DNA from: Piscicola geometra
Lineage: Eukaryota > Annelida > Clitellata > Hirudinida > Piscicolidae
Direction of reading: 5' to 3'
Length of the DNA: 64,000 nt
Assembly: GCA_943735955.1 (NCBI GenBank)
Contig: OX030955.1
Coordinates: 2,034,234 to 2,098,233, forward strand
The number at the start of each line of letters is the position of its first letter. The first letter of the stretch is position 1. Positions 38,870 to 50,500 of the stretch are shown here, piece by piece. The notes below the pieces were generated by a model. The model saw only the letters and a program-made list of their open reading frames with translations. It was not told where the DNA came from and ran no database searches. The position numbers and the translations under genes were made by a program.

Positions 38870-39899
38870 ATGCCTCCGAAATTCCGTAAAGAATTGAATG
38901 GTTCACAGAAAGAACAGGTACTTCATCCCAATCCATCTTCCCTGACATTATTAATATTTAATTTGTTTGATTTCAGCAAGCTCTATTGGAGAGCTCTGAT
39001 GAAGATTTTTTCCTTAAGTGAGTTTTTTAATTAATTCATTAAAAGTACTTTTATACATAAAAGATTACACTTTCAGAGGACCCATAGTCCCAAACGTAAC
39101 CATATCCAACTCATCTGGTCGCAACAGTAGCAGTATTAACAAGTAAAAATTAATTTTTGATTAAACTAATGTTGAAAAAAAATTTATTTCTGATTTTATA
39201 TCCAAAATAAAAGAATGTATATTTCCAAATGATTAAATCTTTCAATTAAATGCTTAGAGTTCAGAGTCAGGTAGATGAGGTGGTTGACATGATGCAGACA
39301 AACATTGGCAGAGTGCTGGAGAGGGGAGAAAAGCTGGAAGACTTGCAAGACAAATCAGGTCACTCTTGATTAGTGACTAATGAAACTATACAAATGAGTT
39401 TACATTTTTAAATAATTAAAACAAATTTAATAATTTAATTAATGTAATAAATAACTATTTGCTTCCAGATAACCTAATGAATAGCTCTCAGGCTTTCAGG
39501 TCCAAAGCAACTTCTCTACGGAAAAATCTTTGGTGGAAAGAATGCAGGGTATTAGTTCAAAGCTTCATGAAAGCTTTGTTTGGGACATTTCATTTAGACC
39601 AATACTGTTCTAATTTTCAACTAGCATCACATACTGCTAGACAGTTGTGCAAAATGTGTATTCTGATCATTTGTTACACTGCACAGATGCGCATTCTGTT
39701 GGGAGTTGTGATTGTAGTCATCCTGGCTATCATCATCAGTGAGTTATGTAATCGTTTTAAGATCATTATCATCTGCTATAATTCATTTTAATATTTATGA
39801 TTATCTGCTCTCGTATATTTAAATATTAATGATAATGATTTTGATATATTAATTCTCACTTTTCCAGCTGCCATTGTCATCCAATCAAAGAAGGCATAG
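38870..39899 (+). CDS. VAMP4: VAMP4 homologue (R-SNARE), 7 exons, 139 aa
   Basis: Exons: 38870-38917, 38977-39017, 39077-39142, 39258-39358, 39469-39548, 39687-39738 and 39868-39899. Phases close exactly at 139 codons (human VAMP4 is 141). The start MPPKF and the acidic SSDEDFFLKGP segment are VAMP4 signatures; this region carries the trans-Golgi sorting signal in the family. The R-SNARE helix follows (VQSQVDEVVDMMQTNIG, then VLERGEKLEDL with the zero-layer Arg), then WWKECR and one C-terminal membrane anchor of about 17 hydrophobic residues (ILLGVVIVVILAIII). Role by family: vesicle fusion between endosomes and the trans-Golgi network. The gene begins 338 bp after the NT5DC1-homologue stop on the same strand. 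A pyrimidine-rich tract ending atcag (38835) precedes the ATG. Confidence 0.94.
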
Positions 39900-40409
39900 G
39901 GGAGTGAACACTTTCAAATCGAATTTATTTTTCCACAACTCTTCAACTGTGTGCACGCATAAGCTTCCGTTGGAACAAGATCTATTTAATCGAGCTTTTT
40001 CATGGTCAGGCATTTTTCTTATAACAAACAATTCCAATGTTACTTCTTTTCGTAGAACTCCAGTGATATCTCAATGGAGTTCAGTGATTGGAAGCTCCTA
40101 TTTATAAATGACGAAGCTACGCCTAAGCATCAGGCACAAGTACACACTCCATCTTACGCTATTTGATCACGCAACTTTAATACTTCGGTGTTATTTCAAC
40201 TTTTGTGCATTTATTGGCGACTTCATTTTCAAACATTTAATACAAAGAACCTACATTTGATAAATAATCATAATATTCTTAAGAAATAATAATGTATATT
40301 GTTTGAGTATAATGGTATTAGGTAATCATCATGATATTTATAATTAAATTGCTCAAATGGATAATAAAAAGAATATGGAATAAAGTGTTCTTTGTAGTTT
40401 TTGATGAAG

Positions 40410-40977
<568 letters not shown>

Positions 40978-40999
40978 GACACCTTGTTTTTGACTGAAA

Positions 41000-42386
41000 T
41001 GTATTTATAAATTTATTTTTAGAAAATATTATATGTCAAATTATGAAACATTAAATGATTTTCTCATGAAATATGTGATTTTATTGCTACAAAATTTTAC
41101 TACGTATAAGTTTTTCATATCTCGAAATAGAAAACCGTTAAACAGTCATATCTCGCATATTTCCAGATAGTTTTTAATGAAAAAATGTTTTTTCATAAAT
41201 AATTATTCTTATTTAGAAAATTTAAGTATTATCGTCTTTGTCAAACCTTTTACGAGAGAAAGAAAGATTTACACGTCACAAACTCTAAGTTATCGAAAGG
41301 AAAACTCTATGTTTTCAGATCTTTGTAGTTTTTATGTATTTTTTTAGTTTATTTTAAATGTTAGCTAAAGTTAATGAATAAATTTTTCTATTTTAAATAT
41401 TTCATTAAATATTTTCCTTCAATTTACGTAATTTTATTATTATTTTCTATGAAAATGGAAAAATATTAAAGTCAAAAATTGGAAAATGATTAGAAAAGGA
41501 ACCCTCTAACAAAAACAGATTTTAAAAATGTTTTTTTGTTTGTAATAGAATTTTCCTTTAAAAAACTTATGAACTTAAATTTCCAAAAACGTTGTTTTCA
41601 TTAGAAATTTTGTTCAATTAACGCGTTTAAATGAATGTAACCGGGAATTAACGGTCGCTAACGAAACATACAGTATGAAAATTTAAAGTTAACGGCTTTT
41701 GACGCTAAATCCTTACTCAGCGTAAATTAACGGTTTTGCCTTAAACCTCCAGATGCCCATGCTTAGCATCTGCGACTGGCAATCAGTAAATTGTGTTAGT
41801 TAGGCGACTTATGTTTTACAATTTTGAAAATAATCTCATTTCCTGTAGACATTTAATTTTCAAAATTGGTTAGTCTATTTACTTGTGCTATTTTATTTAA
41901 AGAAACTCTAATTAAACTTTAATTATTAAAGGTTATTTTGAAGATTTATAACCTTTTTATTCAATGCTGTAAAAAGATATAATTTATTTTTTCACATAAC
42001 CAATTAAAAATTCTAATATATACATTAACAACTTTGTATTATTTTTCAAATTTTTGAATTGAAAATATTTGTCTTGAGTGCATAAGAAAAGTTCAAATTC
42101 AAACTGTGATTTAGCGAAATACAAGTTTTTTCTATTTTTTTATTAAATAAGTGTTTATTTATTCTCGAAAAACCCACAAAAAAGCTAAAGATCTTATTTA
42201 AAAAATATTTTTCGCCATGAACTTCTCATGCTCTAGACATGATCGTTTTTATGATTTAAAATCATTTTTGTAAAATAAAAAATTCTAATAAAATATTTTT
42301 GCAAGTTTTTGAGAAAATTATTTTCTATACTTCTTCCATGCGTGAGTACACCATGTCACTTCCCACACGACAATAGTCACCAGCGG
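41000..42386. other. Intergenic region between divergent SEC61G and elevenin-like genes
   Basis: A+T-rich. It should contain the first untranslated exon and promoter of SEC61G (minus strand) and the upstream control region of the elevenin-like gene (plus strand). Nothing specific is recognised. Confidence 0.45.
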
Positions 42387-42394
42387 TATAAAAG
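42387..42394 (+). promoter_or_regulatory. TATA box of the elevenin-like gene
   Basis: ggtataaaaggc is a textbook TATA element in a more G+C-rich setting. About 30 bases downstream a start-like segment (attccaagtgg, near 42418) begins a short putative leader exon that ends at a strong donor (gtaagc at 42498). The leader would splice to 44363, just before the ATG. Confidence 0.6.
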
Positions 42395-43149
42395 GCTTAA
42401 AGCGTCATTTTGGCATTCCAAGTGGAGTGTTTAACCGCGATTAAGTTGCTTTTTGAATAATTAACTTCTTAAAAGATTGAATTGTTGACTTGAATTTGTA
42501 AGCGGTACCTCCAAGCACTCAAAGGTGATTTAATAAGTTTTAATTTAATAGATACTAAGATATTCAAGTGATTCATTGTTTAAATATTGTTGCACTTTTT
42601 ATTAATATTGTAACTAAAACAATAATATAGTCGCAGTCATAACGAAAATCCGTTTGCCTGTCGGTTTTTGTCGACGAATTAGAAAAAAACTGTTAAAAAA
42701 TAATGATTTACTTGTTGAAAAGAATAAAAAAACTATAAAATTTTGATTTTTAAAACATCAAAATTTGGAACGACGAAGGTCAATTTGTCGAATGATGTTT
42801 TATTCAGTCAGTTAGCAATTAGAGCGGAAAATTCTTTTGCCATGACTTTTTTGCATTTAAATTTGTAATAGTTTTGCAAAAGCAAGAATCAATTTTAAAC
42901 AATTAAAGGCTTTTACAGATTTGACAGCTTACCTAAGATGAACTTAAAAACTATTTATATTGTATAGTATAAATTGTTTGATTAATTATTAATATAGAAA
43001 ATGTTTTTCGACATCCAAATATGTGAATAAATTTTTTAAAATGTTAATATGGCGGTTATAACACTTAATAGAAGCAACATGCTCTAAAGATAAACGTTTT
43101 CCATAACAGCTCAGGTTGTAGAAGAGAACTCGAGAATTTTTTGTTCCTA

Positions 43150-43290
43150 ATTTTTCTTACGGGGCTTAAGTTTTTGGTGGCGCTCATTCCTCCCAACGAA
43201 ATGTAGGCTGCTAGGGAGAGTGGAAATCGAACCCACGACATATGGGTTTAAGCCAATACTCGTCAACCACTCGGTCCCTTTACGTCTTTT
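43150..43290 (-). mobile_element. tRNA-derived SINE
   Basis: In reverse complement the segment contains a box A-like gaccgagtggttgacg and, about 45 bases on, a box B-like gggttcgatttcc, spaced as in a class II (Leu/Ser-type) tRNA. The tail is unrelated to tRNA. It lies in the 5' UTR intron of the elevenin-like gene, antisense to it. Confidence 0.6.
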
Positions 43291-44363
43291 TAAAATAAAT
43301 ATTTTTTCATCTCGACATTATTTTTAATGAGAATTTCAAAGTACATGACCAATTATGCCGTTAAAGTTAAAAGATTATGAAATATGCAAATATAATCAAG
43401 GCTTTGCCATTGAGAGCCTAATCTTATAATGAAACTTGCTCTCAAAAATTGTAAAACACCAATTGTACCATTATTCTTTAACATTTCTGAAACCATGTCC
43501 GCACATCTACTCCATATTCTCTTTCCCACGCTTAGGTGACAAACATTTATTAAAAATGCAGCTTTATTGAGAGACGTGTTTTTGCTTTGCTATTTTAAAA
43601 ATTAAAAAATGCCATATTGCTAATTTTTGAAGCATTGAATTACTGTTTTTATGTTCTATAGTTAATGTTTTAAATAAGACCTTTAATTAATTAAAACCCA
43701 TTAAAAATAGTTAACTTTAAAACAGTTTCAGAGATATTTGATTAAACGCGTTTTCAAGTATGATAAATGTATTTAAAATAGCCTTAAAATAGAAATTAAG
43801 TCAAAATCAATTAAGTATTTTTCAGATTTTAATTTATTATGTTTTTTATTCTACTTTTATTCGAAACGTTATACGGAAAGAGGAAATTCTAAAGCACGAT
43901 CCCTTCAGACACCTTGTTTAAACACGATCTTGAAAGCTTCAGTTTAAAATATAATTGTAAAAAAAATACATTTTTAAACTTTATATTAGATATTTAAATG
44001 TTCAAACAAATTTAAAATCTTGAACTTTATAAAAAGCTTTACTCTGATCCTAAACTTACACGATCAACCTAAAGACTTTTAAAATGTTATAAAAGAGTTC
44101 TTTCAAGAAAAAAATTCAAATAGTCAAAATTAAATTGTTTGTCTCAAAATTATCCAAGCGACCAAATTAACTTGGCGCATTGAAAGCTCTTTGAAAAGCT
44201 CGAAAGAAAAAAACTTTAGAAAAACTTATTTTTCAGAAAAAAAAATGCTTCAAAACTCTAGTTTAAAAGATTCTTACCAAAACATTTCCCATCGTTTCAC
44301 ATGTGAAATATTAAAAATAATAAATAGTTGTTAAAAATTAAAAAATAAGACACATTCTTTAGA

Positions 44364-45918
44364 ATGAAGGGGGTTTACGTGTTCTTGTTACTGCTGCTGG
44401 TGCAAAGTCTCTGGTCCGAAAGAACCGCCAAGTACCGCATCGACTGCGCGTGAGTTCGTCTTGGTGTTTGAGTCTCCATCGAAGAATACTTAAAGTATTT
44501 GGCGCTATAAAACTTTATTAAAACCGTTTTCAACTATTAATAAACACTACTTTGAATAAAAAATTAAAAATGGAAGTTAATTATGCTTTAATTGCTGAGC
44601 ATTTTCCAAGACTCTAAAAGATAAAATATAAAAAAATATACTTTAGCATCCAATGAATACGAATAAAGAAAAGATATTTGTAAAAGATCATCGACACCTC
44701 AGCAAGAACGCCCTGAAGCCGAGATGTCGCGGAGTGTGGGCAAAGAGAGGTGACTCGTTGGCAGACGACGATGAAGACCACTACAGGTGACCATCCCAAA
44801 CTGCTCTTTTACTTATCTTTCCCTTAGAAACCGACCGAAAATGCCGCCAAAATAACCATTTCAGTTGCGGTAGAAATCGAAATTAAAGCCGAGTTTTTGT
44901 CAATTTATAATTTCAGTTTTTAAATACAAATATTTAACTAATTAAACTGCTTTTTAAAAATATTAATTATTATCACTTTTCACGCATTGCAGTTCGTTAA
45001 AATTTGTAATTTATTTTTTTATAAATAATTATAATCAACATTTTAAAACTTTAAATAAGAGTTTTAAACTATTACAGGAAAGAGGCAATAGAGAGGGGCA
45101 GGGAAAGGTATTCTTTTTTGGACGCTCTTAAATAATTCAAATATTGCGCTCCAGATGCAGCTAAAAAGCATTTGTTTTTAGGATGCAAGTTCGAAAAGTA
45201 AGTTTATGAACACAACGGGTCCATAAAATAGGCAAATAAGTTATATTGGGGTGGATTAGATGAATGGAAGATTGACTGTGTTCTTGATCGTTTGGATGGG
45301 ACAATACTCGTAAGTATTAACTATTTAGTTTTTTCTAACTTTTTTGTGGAAGAAATAAACGGAATTAGTTTCTATCAATAAACTCCTCATAGACTTTATT
45401 CGAATGCTTTCACTCAATAAAAAAGAAACAAAAATCAGTTAAGCGTGTCTACTCAAACAAATACTTTAAAAATCATACCAGAATAACAAAAAAACAATAA
45501 GTGTAAAAAATTATGTATTAAATTATTCAGACAAAACAGGGAATGCAATTATGATGAACTAAAAACACTGAAAAGTAATTTAAAGGTGAAACGTTCTGTC
45601 GATCAGCCAAAAGAAACACCAAATATAATTCAAGCATTTTAATTGAATCGATCGGTATTTACATTGCGTAAATCTCCTACGACCTGAAATTGAGCCATAG
45701 AAGTCAACATGTATTTGCTTTTGTCTTTGGCGGGTTATTTATGTCTGTTGAGTTTCATTTTCAGGGTTAAGGTTGAAGGCTTTCAGCCACTCTAGTAATT
45801 CTCACTTTAAATACATTATTACAGGCGGCAAAAGTCTCAAGCATTTACACTATTGGAGTTGTTAATCACCAGAGCCAAAGCGGATGCTCCCTCAAACAGC
45901 ACGAAAAGTCGTCACTAA
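44364..45918 (+). CDS. Elevenin-like neuropeptide precursor, 4 coding exons, 97 aa
   Basis: Coding exons are 44364-44449, 44703-44786, 45078-45107 and 45825-45918; all joins are GT-AG and phase 2, totalling 97 codons. A leader exon at about 42418-42497 is inferred. Residues 1-18 form a signal peptide (MK, then a Leu-rich core ending LWS). The candidate peptide follows at once: KYRIDC at 23-28, eight residues, then CRGVWA at 37-42 and the dibasic cleavage site KR at 43-44. A disulphide between C28 and C37 over an eight-residue loop, IDC before and CRGV after, and a position right after the signal peptide are the signature of elevenin (mollusc L11 peptide; SNET-1 in nematodes), a secreted neuropeptide acting on a GPCR. 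The rest is an acidic spacer (DDDEDH) and a C-terminal segment with FTLLELLI. An alternative 16-nt exon (45182-45197) would shift exon 4 to another open frame. Family assignment rests on the motif alone. Confidence 0.75.
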
Positions 45919-46071
45919 CTTCACTGTCGATCGTCCAGAATCAGCAATATCAGCACGAAAGAGAAAGGAACTATCTACATCTCGAAATGTAGCACGAATA
46001 TAAAAGTAATATTTGATGTGGAAGGGTGTTGATGACGATGACGATGATGATGATGATGATGATGATGGTCG

Positions 46072-46550
46072 TCATGCAAACCTCCTCTGGTGGCCGTATG
46101 CTGAGATCTTGGTACCCGAGTAACCACTCTCGCTCGTCTTGTACTGCCTGCTGCTGTGGTGGTGGTGGAAGAGGTCGTAGTGGTCGTTGTAGTGGTAGTG
46201 GTGGTGATTGTTGTAGTGGTCGTTGCAGCCGTAGTAGTGGTGATTGTTGTAGTGTATGCTGCTGATGTATTTGGTGATGACAGTGGCGGTTGTATTTTAT
46301 GCTGGAATGGACAAAGTTCTGCTCTAGCTGAGTGAATATGCAGTTCCAGAAGAAAAGAATTAAGAATCCTTCATGGCCAAAGCACTGAATCAACCATAGT
46401 AATGCCCCTCACTGAGCCACCTCTCCACCACCACCATTGAAGGCATTATGACCACAAAGTATACATTAAAAAAAAGCAATTTCATACTAGATCTATTTGG
46501 GTAAAGTCTATTTTCGTCATATAACTGACCTCCACCCGCACCCACACACA

Positions 46551-46586
<36 letters not shown>

Positions 46587-47507
46587 CACACCTCGGAATG
46601 CCCCGGATCTCCTGGTTACTGCAGTACTCGTTGTAGACGAGTTTGAAGAGGAAGAGATGGAAGACGACGATGAGGGTGCCTAGCACGAGCCAGAACATGA
46701 AGGGAAGACCGCCCCAGCTGTGTCCGTGACGGTGCAGTGCCAGCAGTTCGTGCTCGTGTGCTGGTGCTGTGGGTGTGTGTTGTGGTGTGTGTGTGTGTGT
46801 GTGTGTTGTGGTGTGGGTGTGTGTTGTGTGGTGTGTGTTGTGGTGTGGTGTGGTGTGGTGTGTAGTGGTGTGTGGTGGTGTGTTGTGGTGTGTGTTGTGG
46901 TGTGGGTGTGTGTTGTGCTGTGGGTGTGTGTTGTGGTGTGTGTGTGTGTGTGTTGTGGTGTGTGTGTGTGTGTGTTGTGGTGTGGGTGTGTGTTGTGGTG
47001 TGGGTGTGTGTTGTGCTGTGGGTGTGTGTTGTGGTGTGGGTGTGTGTTGTGGTGTGGGTGTGTGTTGTGGTGTGGGTGTGTGTTGTGGTGTGGGCGTGTG
47101 TTGTGCTGTGGGTGTGTGTTGTGGTGTGGGTGTTTGTTGTGCTGTGGGAGTGTGTTGTGGTGTGGGTGTGTGTTGTGCTGTGGGTGTGTGTTGTGGTGTG
47201 GGTGTGTGTTGTGGTGTGTGTTGTGGTGTAGGTGTGTGTTGTGGTGTAGGTGTGTGTTGTGCTGTGGGAGTGTGTTGTGGTGTGGGAGTGTGTTGTGGTG
47301 TGTGTGTGTGTTGTGCTGTGGGTGTGTGTTGTGGTGTGGGTGTGTGTAGTGGTATGGGTGGTATGGTGGTGGGATAGAGGTGTGTGTTGTGGTATGAGTG
47401 GTGTGATGATGGTGTGTGTTGTGAGGGTGTGTGATGGTGGGATAGTGTGGGTGGTAGGGTGGAGGGGCAATGGTGCTGCTTTGAAAATGTATTGTGGTGG
47501 TGGGTGT

Positions 47508-47586
<79 letters not shown>

Positions 47587-50500
47587 ACCGTGATCAATGG
47601 ACTGCACGTGGATTGAGAGTTTGAGCTCATTGACGTGTTGGAGGTCAGGGGCGATGTAGAGGATGGAGGTCACCGGCAAGGTCAACTTCACTGGCAGACT
47701 GACCTCTTGTTTGCTGTGGCGTTGGTTGGTTGTAAATTTTTGTTGACTTGTGATTTTTCGTTTAGCTGGCGCATTAAAATAACATTATTAATTAACATTT
47801 ATTTTTAAAATTTAACAATTCAATTGTTCCTTTCAACAGGTTCATGAACAAAACCACATCACACCACACCCACATATAACATCCCTCTACACTACAACCT
47901 AATAAACCACATTCCCTTACACTCCACACCACACCACACCACACCACACCACACCACACCACACCACACCACACCATCACCCCCACACCATAACACCACC
48001 TGAGCAGGACAGGGGGGTCTAGACAGCCGGCGTCACACGCATAGAATGAAGTATTACTCCGATCGAGAGACACGTACAAAACCGCCCTGTTGTCGCTCCC
48101 CACCCTGACGGAGATGCTCAGGTGCGTGTTCTCGTCGTAGTTTATTCGCCTGAACTGTCGTGGTGGCGGTGGTGGTTGTAAGAGTGGTGGTTGTAAGAGT
48201 GGTGGTGGTAGTGGTGGTTGGGTGGTGGTGGTTGGTTGCGGTGGCTGGTTGGGTAGTGGTTGGTTGGGTGGTGGTGGTGGTAGGGATTGATGATGGTGGT
48301 TGGTAGTGATAGTGATGACAATAATAATGATGATTCATGATGATTTTGATGTAAATTACTTATATGATAGATAAATGTGTAATACCATCAAAAAACTGAT
48401 TTTAGAGTGACCAAAAACCCTCGAAACAACCACAAGCACCCATAAAACCTCTCCAATGGCCTCCTCCCACCTAGTCCCTTCCTCCCCTCCCTGCACTGCC
48501 CTCCTACCTGCAGATCCCGGTGCAGGTCGCTGGGATGGATGGACATTTCGAGGTGCTTGTGCCCGAACCTTAAACCACCCAAACTCAAAACCACTGACTG
48601 CAGCAGACCTTCCGCTCCTGGAGGGCGTGATGGAGAGCATTTGGTGACCGATCGATCAAAGAGTTTATATGCAATAAATTAGAATAAAATAAAATTATTA
48701 TCTTTTCGTTGACCCATTCATCAACCATTTGAGACGCATCTCTCTTGAACCTTCTAAACCAACCAGCCAATTAACATGTCTTCTCGCCCTAAAACACCTC
48801 TCCTTCTCTGCTTCTCCTTTCCATAAAGTGGCCGGCTTCTCTGGAGCATAGATGCGCTTAGGCGACGGTAGAATTCGAACCCACGCTAGAGAGTCGAACG
48901 CCAGGCGTCTTACCGCTAAGCTGACCCGTCGCCCGTATACCTACCACACCCACTGCACCAACCAAGCATTATTTCTTCTCTCCTCAACCCCCATCCCTAG
49001 CACACCAACTGCCTCTGACCCGCATTCAGGAGTTGGGCACAGCCGTTCTTCTCGAGGGTGATGATCCACACCTCGATGCTCCTTATCATCGCCTGCATGC
49101 TGTCGATGTCACCCCACAACTTGAGAGATTGCCTGGTCGGTGGTGCGTGGGTGGGTGGGTGAGGTGATGCGTGGGTGGTGAATGGTTGGGTGGTGGGTGC
49201 GTTGTGGTGAGTGTGTGTTGTGAGTGTGTCGATGGTCCTCAAAATGAGTTAATTATAAACAATTAGGATGCTACAACGACCATCGTGAGTTGATGGCTTT
49301 GGCCTATCGAAATGTGAAGCCACGCAGTAAGCAATGCAGAAGAGTATAACCAGGTTACATCGCCACCTAGCGTGAATCACTCATCCATCGTAGCACAAAG
49401 CATTGTAACGTGGCCTGCGTCTAGTAGGCCCTGGTTAATGTAGGCTAAAAAATCTTTTCAAAAGCAATTAGAAACCCCTCTAAGCAGCACAACTGACAAG
49501 GTGTGCGGTCCAGCGTAGCACTGGTCAGTCCTGTGCAGTGACGCCCTTGCCCGGAAGAGTGTCTCAGAGGGGGGTGCTTGGTGGTGCTGGGAGGAGGCGG
49601 GCATGCGGTCAAGCCCGCCCTCCTCCTCCTCCTCACCCTGGTAGAATCGAGCGGTGGAGAGAAGGTAGTAGAGGGTCTTGTTGATGCGGTCTCCGTTGAT
49701 GGAGTCTTGCGCCAGAGACCTGCTGATGCCGAAGCCTGAGAGCCAAAGCTGGTTGTGATGGGAGGGGTGGTGTGGTTGATGGGGGTTGATAGGGAAATTA
49801 AACGCTTGATAGAGAAGGAGATGGGAGTTGTGTTAGTTGATGGGAAGGATGATAGGGAAGGTGTGGTGGAGGTGATAAAAAGGTGTTGGAATTAATAAAG
49901 AGATGCGGGATTTTTTGGTTTTAATGTCAATATTTTACAAGTACCCTTTCTAATATGAAAATTAGATAAGATTAGGTATCACTTTTCCAAAAGCAATTCC
50001 AACAAATGCATTTACATTGTTCCAAGCCCTGATGTGCCTTTCCTTCAGCTCGTTGTAGTCAGTGTCCAAGATCTTCGTGAAGTTCTGTCGAGTACCAAAC
50101 AATTCCATCAGAACACACATACACACACACACACGCACAGACAAACACACACACACACACGCACACACACCTGCATGGAATCGTCAGTAAGCTGCTTGGT
50201 GATGGTGGTGATGACATCATCGTGGGCAGACGACAGGGCTTGATAGGTGACGTAGGTGAGGTGGGTGTGCATGGTGCCCCGATGGTCCCTGGCACTAGCA
50301 CCTTTCCAACGGACGCCTGGTGGTTGTATAATACAGAAAAAAATATATATAAAAACATATGTATACATTGATAGTTATTTAAGTATAGTAAAAAATCATA
50401 TGAACTCAAATAATCGCTTGTAAATAATGGTTTCGTAAAAAAATATCACGGAAAACAACAAAAATGCTACATTTTCACGGAGCATATAATTTACGCAAAA

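Noticed and set aside
46482..46524. Alternative last exon of the KIAA2013 homologue
   Set aside because: It is in phase, but its acceptor follows a G/T-rich tract and its tail is short and unlike a coding exon. 46072-46153 has a C/A-rich acceptor context like its neighbours and a coherent tail.
46390..47691. Thr/His/Pro-rich 433-codon and Cys/Val-rich open frames
   Set aside because: They are translations of GT/CA minisatellites. Only the two short exon parts (46592-46766 and 47589-47713) are real, as KIAA2013 exons.
48857..48934. Functional tRNA gene
   Set aside because: The acceptor stem and boxes A and B are good, but the anticodon arm does not form a normal 5-bp stem with a 7-base loop. 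It is better read as a SINE head or pseudogene.
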